Below, in pieces: positions 30,916-33,372 of a DNA stretch of 33,372 nt. Within the stretch, counting starts at the first letter, position 1, and every line of letters begins with the position of its first letter. The DNA is from JBDTZF01 sp040005265 (GTDB lineage: Bacteria > Verrucomicrobiota > Verrucomicrobiia > Chthoniobacterales > UBA10450). Under the pieces are notes generated by a model. That model was not told the DNA's origin. It saw nothing but the letters and a program-made list of their open reading frames with translations, and ran no database searches. The position numbers were made by a program, and so were the translations under genes. The DNA lies in assembly GCA_040005265.1 (NCBI GenBank), contig JBDTZF010000012.1:1-33372 (forward strand), read 5' to 3'.

Positions 30916-32827
30916 AACGACGACCACGACGGCGCCGAAGCGCGTGCTCGAAGGAATCCGGTCTCCCGCGGACGTCAAAGCGTTAAGCGAAGAAGCCCTG
31001 CCGCAACTGGCTCAGGAGGTGCGGGACGAGCTAATCAACGTGCTTTCCGAAACGGGTGGGCATCTCGGACCGAATCTCGGCGTGGTTGAGCTGACCATCG
31101 CTTTGCACCGCGTTTTCAACACACCGCAGGACCGCTTTGTAATGGACGTGAGCCACCAGGGCTACGTGCACAAAATGCTCACCGGGCGTCTCGATCGCAT
31201 TTCAACGATGCGGCAGTTCGGCGGCCTGAACGGTTTTCTCCTGCGCACGGAAAGCGAACACGATTGCTATGGGGCCGGTCATGCCGGCACCGCCCTTTCG
31301 GCGGCCCTGGGTATGGCGGTCGGACGGGACTTGAAGGGCGGCGACGAAAACATCGTGGTGGTCGCGGGGGACGCGGCGTTTACCTGCGGCATCAGTTACG
31401 AAGCGCTCAATAATGTTAGAGCGCAGACGAAGCGTTTCATCGTGGTGTTGAATGATAACGAATGGTCGATCGCGAAGAATGTCGGCGCGATTGCCAGTTA
31501 CCTGAACAGCATCGTCACGAATCCCACTTATGCCCATCTGCACGATAAGGCGCGCGATTTTGTTCAAGCGATCCTCGGAAAAACCGGTGTGCACATCGCG
31601 CATAAGGTGGAGGAAAGTGTGAAGGGCTTGCTCGTGCCAAGTGTGATTTTTGAAGAACTCGGTCTGCGCTACTACGGACCGATCGACGGGCACGATATCC
31701 CGTTGCTCATTCGAACGTTCGAATTTTTGAAGACGCAGGACGAACCGGTCTTGCTGCACATTCTCACCAAGAAAGGCAAAGGGTACGAGCCGGCCATCAA
31801 ACAGCCCGACAAGTTTCACGGCCTCGGCAAATACAAGATCGAAAGCGGCGAGACGGCGCCAACAACAACCCCGACCTACTCCGAGCTCATTGGCAAAGCG
31901 CTGGCCAAATTCGCTGAGACAAATCAAAAGCTGGTCGCGATTACAGCGGCGATGCCGAGCGGAACGGGTCTCGCCCATTTCGCCAAGGCGCATCCAACTC
32001 GCTATTTCGATGTCGGTATTGCCGAGGAACACGCGGCCCTGTTTGCGTGCGGGCTGGCCACACAGGGATTGCATCCGTTTCTCGCGATTTATTCCACGTT
32101 CTTCCAACGCGCATACGACATGGCAATTCACGACATGGCGATACAAAAGCTGAATGTTCGTCTTTGCATGGATCGCGCGGGACTGAGCGGCGACGACGGC
32201 CCGACGCATCACGGTCTGTTCGACATTGGTTATTTGCGACACATCCCGAATTGGGTGCACATGCAGCCCAGAAACGAAGATGAATTTGTGGACATGCTCT
32301 GGACCATGCTGCACTACAATTCAGGACCGATCGCGGTTCGTTATCCGCGAGGTGCGGGCACAGGCGCGCAGGTCAAATCAGAGCCGAAGCTGCTCGAGAT
32401 TGGCAAGGCGGAAGTGGTTCAGCACGGACGCGACGTGGCGATTTTCGGTTTAGGTAACATGTTCGAAGTGGCCGAGGAAGCAGCACGCAAGCTGGAGGAA
32501 AAAGGAATTTCGGTTGCCTTAATTAATCCGCGTTGGATCAAGCCGATGGATACCGGCACGCTCGAGTTTTTCGCGCGCAGCGTGGAAGTCGTTTGCACGA
32601 TTGAGGATCACGTTTTGCACAACGGGTTTGGTTGCGCGGTGATGGAGCATTTGTATTCGCAGGGGATTCACACACCGATGGCCCGCATAGGCTGGCCGGA
32701 CGAGTTTATCGAGCACGGTTCGGTTCCAATTTTGCGCAAGAAACACGGAATCACGGCCGATGCGCTGGTGGAAAAAGTGCTTCCGCTCTTGAAGAAGAAA
32801 ACGGCGCCGCAAACCACAGCGGCATAG
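30893..32827 (+). CDS. dxs: 1-deoxy-D-xylulose-5-phosphate synthase
   Basis: 644 residues from ATG 30893. It makes DXP from pyruvate and glyceraldehyde-3-phosphate, the first MEP pathway step, using thiamine diphosphate. Conserved segments include ETGGHLGPNLGVVELTIALH with the catalytic His region, LNDNEWSIAKNVGAI, GLRYYGPIDGHDIPLL, FDVGIAEEHAALFACGLATQ (catalytic Glu), DRAGLSGDDGPTHHGLFDI and AVRYPRGAGTG. The enzyme departs from E. coli at places: the metal motif is GDA (VVVAGDAAFT) instead of GDG, and the usual DVGHQAYPHKILTGR is DVSHQGYVHKMLTGR. The overall length and order are normal, so I call it Dxs. It overlaps xseB and is the downstream gene of that pair. Confidence 0.93.
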   Translation: MTKSASSETTTTTAPKRVLEGIRSPADVKALSEEALPQLAQEVRDELINVLSETGGHLGPNLGVVELTIALHRVFNTPQDRFVMDVSHQGYVHKMLTGRLDRISTMRQFGGLNGFLLRTESEHDCYGAGHAGTALSAALGMAVGRDLKGGDENIVVVAGDAAFTCGISYEALNNVRAQTKRFIVVLNDNEWSIAKNVGAIASYLNSIVTNPTYAHLHDKARDFVQAILGKTGVHIAHKVEESVKGLLVPSVIFEELGLRYYGPIDGHDIPLLIRTFEFLKTQDEPVLLHILTKKGKGYEPAIKQPDKFHGLGKYKIESGETAPTTTPTYSELIGKALAKFAETNQKLVAITAAMPSGTGLAHFAKAHPTRYFDVGIAEEHAALFACGLATQGLHPFLAIYSTFFQRAYDMAIHDMAIQKLNVRLCMDRAGLSGDDGPTHHGLFDIGYLRHIPNWVHMQPRNEDEFVDMLWTMLHYNSGPIAVRYPRGAGTGAQVKSEPKLLEIGKAEVVQHGRDVAIFGLGNMFEVAEEAARKLEEKGISVALINPRWIKPMDTGTLEFFARSVEVVCTIEDHVLHNGFGCAVMEHLYSQGIHTPMARIGWPDEFIEHGSVPILRKKHGITADALVEKVLPLLKKKTAPQTTAA

Positions 32828-32876
32828 CAGTCGAGCTCCAAGCGCAAGGCCAAACTCAGCGGAGCCGTGACCTATT

Positions 32877-32893
32877 TCCGTCGGCTCGACGGA
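32877..32893. other. Perfect 7-bp hairpin after dxs
   Basis: TCCGTCG (32877-32883) and CGACGGA (32887-32893) form a perfect stem with a 3-base loop, about 50 bases after the dxs stop. No T-run follows. It could end the xseB-dxs message in a Rho-assisted way. Confidence 0.4.
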
Positions 32894-32915
32894 GTCTCGC
32901 CCTGCCATCGATTTG

Positions 32916-32933
32916 AACGAAGACTTCTTCGTT
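32916..32933. promoter_or_regulatory. Candidate operator palindrome upstream of the ABC ATPase gene
   Basis: AACGAAGA (32916-32923) and TCTTCGTT (32926-32933) are perfect reverse complements separated by two bases. The palindrome ends 20 bases before the ABC gene start, a position suiting an operator. Recognisable -35 and -10 boxes are not evident. Confidence 0.4.
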
Positions 32934-32953
32934 GTTCATGCTTCATTCTTCCA

Positions 32954-33372
32954 ATGTCTGCAATCGAAGCGCACGACCTGACCAAAGTTTACCGCACATA
33001 TCGCAAGGAGAGCGGACTCTGGGGTTCTATCAAAGGACTGGCCAAGCGACGTTATGAAGAAACACGCGCGGCGGATAGCGTTTCGTTCAAAATCGAGGAG
33101 GGCGAATTCGTTGGGTTTCTCGGACCGAACGGCGCGGGCAAAACGACCGTGCTCAAAATGCTCTCGGGTCTCCTCAATCCTACTTCGGGCGACGCGCGGG
33201 TACTCGGTTTTGTTCCGTGGGAGCGGCGCAATGAAATGAAGCGGCAGTTCAGCCTGCTCATGGGGCAGAAGAATGCACTTTGGTGGGATTTGCCCGCGCA
33301 GGAATCGCTGGAACTCAATCGCGCGATTTATGGAATCGATCGCGGTCGCTTCAAGAAAGTGGTGGATGGCCT
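32954..33372 (+). CDS. ABC exporter ATP-binding protein (ABC-2, viologen-type), cut by window edge
   Basis: The first 139 residues are visible from ATG 32954. The Walker A motif FLGPNGAGKTTVLKMLSGL (about 55-73) and the Q-loop region SLLMGQKNALWWDLPAQESL are clear. The insertion before the first core strand (RTYRKESGLWGSIKGLAKRR) and the NALWWDLP stretch match the subgroup of ABC-2 ATPases often annotated as viologen or multidrug exporters. The signature motif, Walker B and permease genes are outside the window, so the cargo is unknown. Confidence 0.93.
   Translation, partial: MSAIEAHDLTKVYRTYRKESGLWGSIKGLAKRRYEETRAADSVSFKIEEGEFVGFLGPNGAGKTTVLKMLSGLLNPTSGDARVLGFVPWERRNEMKRQFSLLMGQKNALWWDLPAQESLELNRAIYGIDRGRFKKVVDG

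Noticed and set aside
31202..32314. 370-residue open frame antisense to dxs
   Set aside because: Opposite a conserved enzyme gene with no motif of its own; a codon-bias artefact.

Overview
The window is a gene-dense bacterial chromosome segment of moderately high GC. It holds 36 supported protein genes, including one lysine-rich micro-gene and two genes cut by the window edges, plus one tRNA. No gap between genes exceeds 300 bases. The gene set and protein signatures suggest a Verrucomicrobiota-type soil bacterium: a HemQ-like chlorite-dismutase-fold protein, separate CoaB and CoaC genes, a PATAN/DUF4388 protein, a DUF6580-like membrane protein and non-proteobacterial Dxs and MutY variants. 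This placement is inference from gene content, since no rRNA is present. I see no prophage, insertion sequence, CRISPR array or toxin island.

Layout: 1-898 (minus) is the N-terminal two thirds of a polyprenyl-phosphate sugar phosphotransferase. It diverges from aroD and a LON-domain protein (952-2330, plus). These converge on a dGTPase-like HD hydrolase and a small membrane protein (2341-3862, minus), followed by a DUF1232 protein (plus). From 4435 to 11101 everything is on the minus strand. In transcription order this is a family 2 glycosyltransferase, an L,D-transpeptidase, ribosomal protein S20, a DUF6580-like membrane protein, and pyruvate dehydrogenase E1 alpha, E1 beta and E2. A hybrid sensor kinase (11285-13768, plus) diverges from the glycosyltransferase. 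Then come an HU-family protein and the minus-strand unit rnhC, DUF4388 pseudo-receiver protein, helical protein.

From 16779 to 21818 lies a tightly packed plus-strand chain: SdpR-like ArsR repressor, SdpI-like membrane protein, mutY, yicC, gmk, coaC, coaB and a lysine-rich micro-ORF. It begins at a promoter/operator and ends at a near-perfect intrinsic terminator. A second plus-strand chain (suhB-type phosphatase, ispF, cysS, hexapeptide-repeat protein) follows. The next minus-strand genes are a TPR protein, tRNA-Ser(GGA), a HemQ-like protein and an inactive-looking rhomboid with a zinc-binding tail. A 135-bp palindromic element lies between the last two. The end of the window carries gcvT-gcvH, a YdeI-like gene, a stand-alone receiver (minus), xseB-dxs and the start of an ABC exporter ATPase.

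Most genes are core metabolism: shikimate, pyruvate oxidation, CoA, isoprenoid (ispF and dxs), glycine cleavage, nucleotide pools and DNA repair. The least explained parts are the DUF4388/helical pair, the lysine-rich micro-ORF with its two hairpins, the palindromic element, the SdpR-like promoter sitting on a TTG start, and the rhomboid pseudoprotease.
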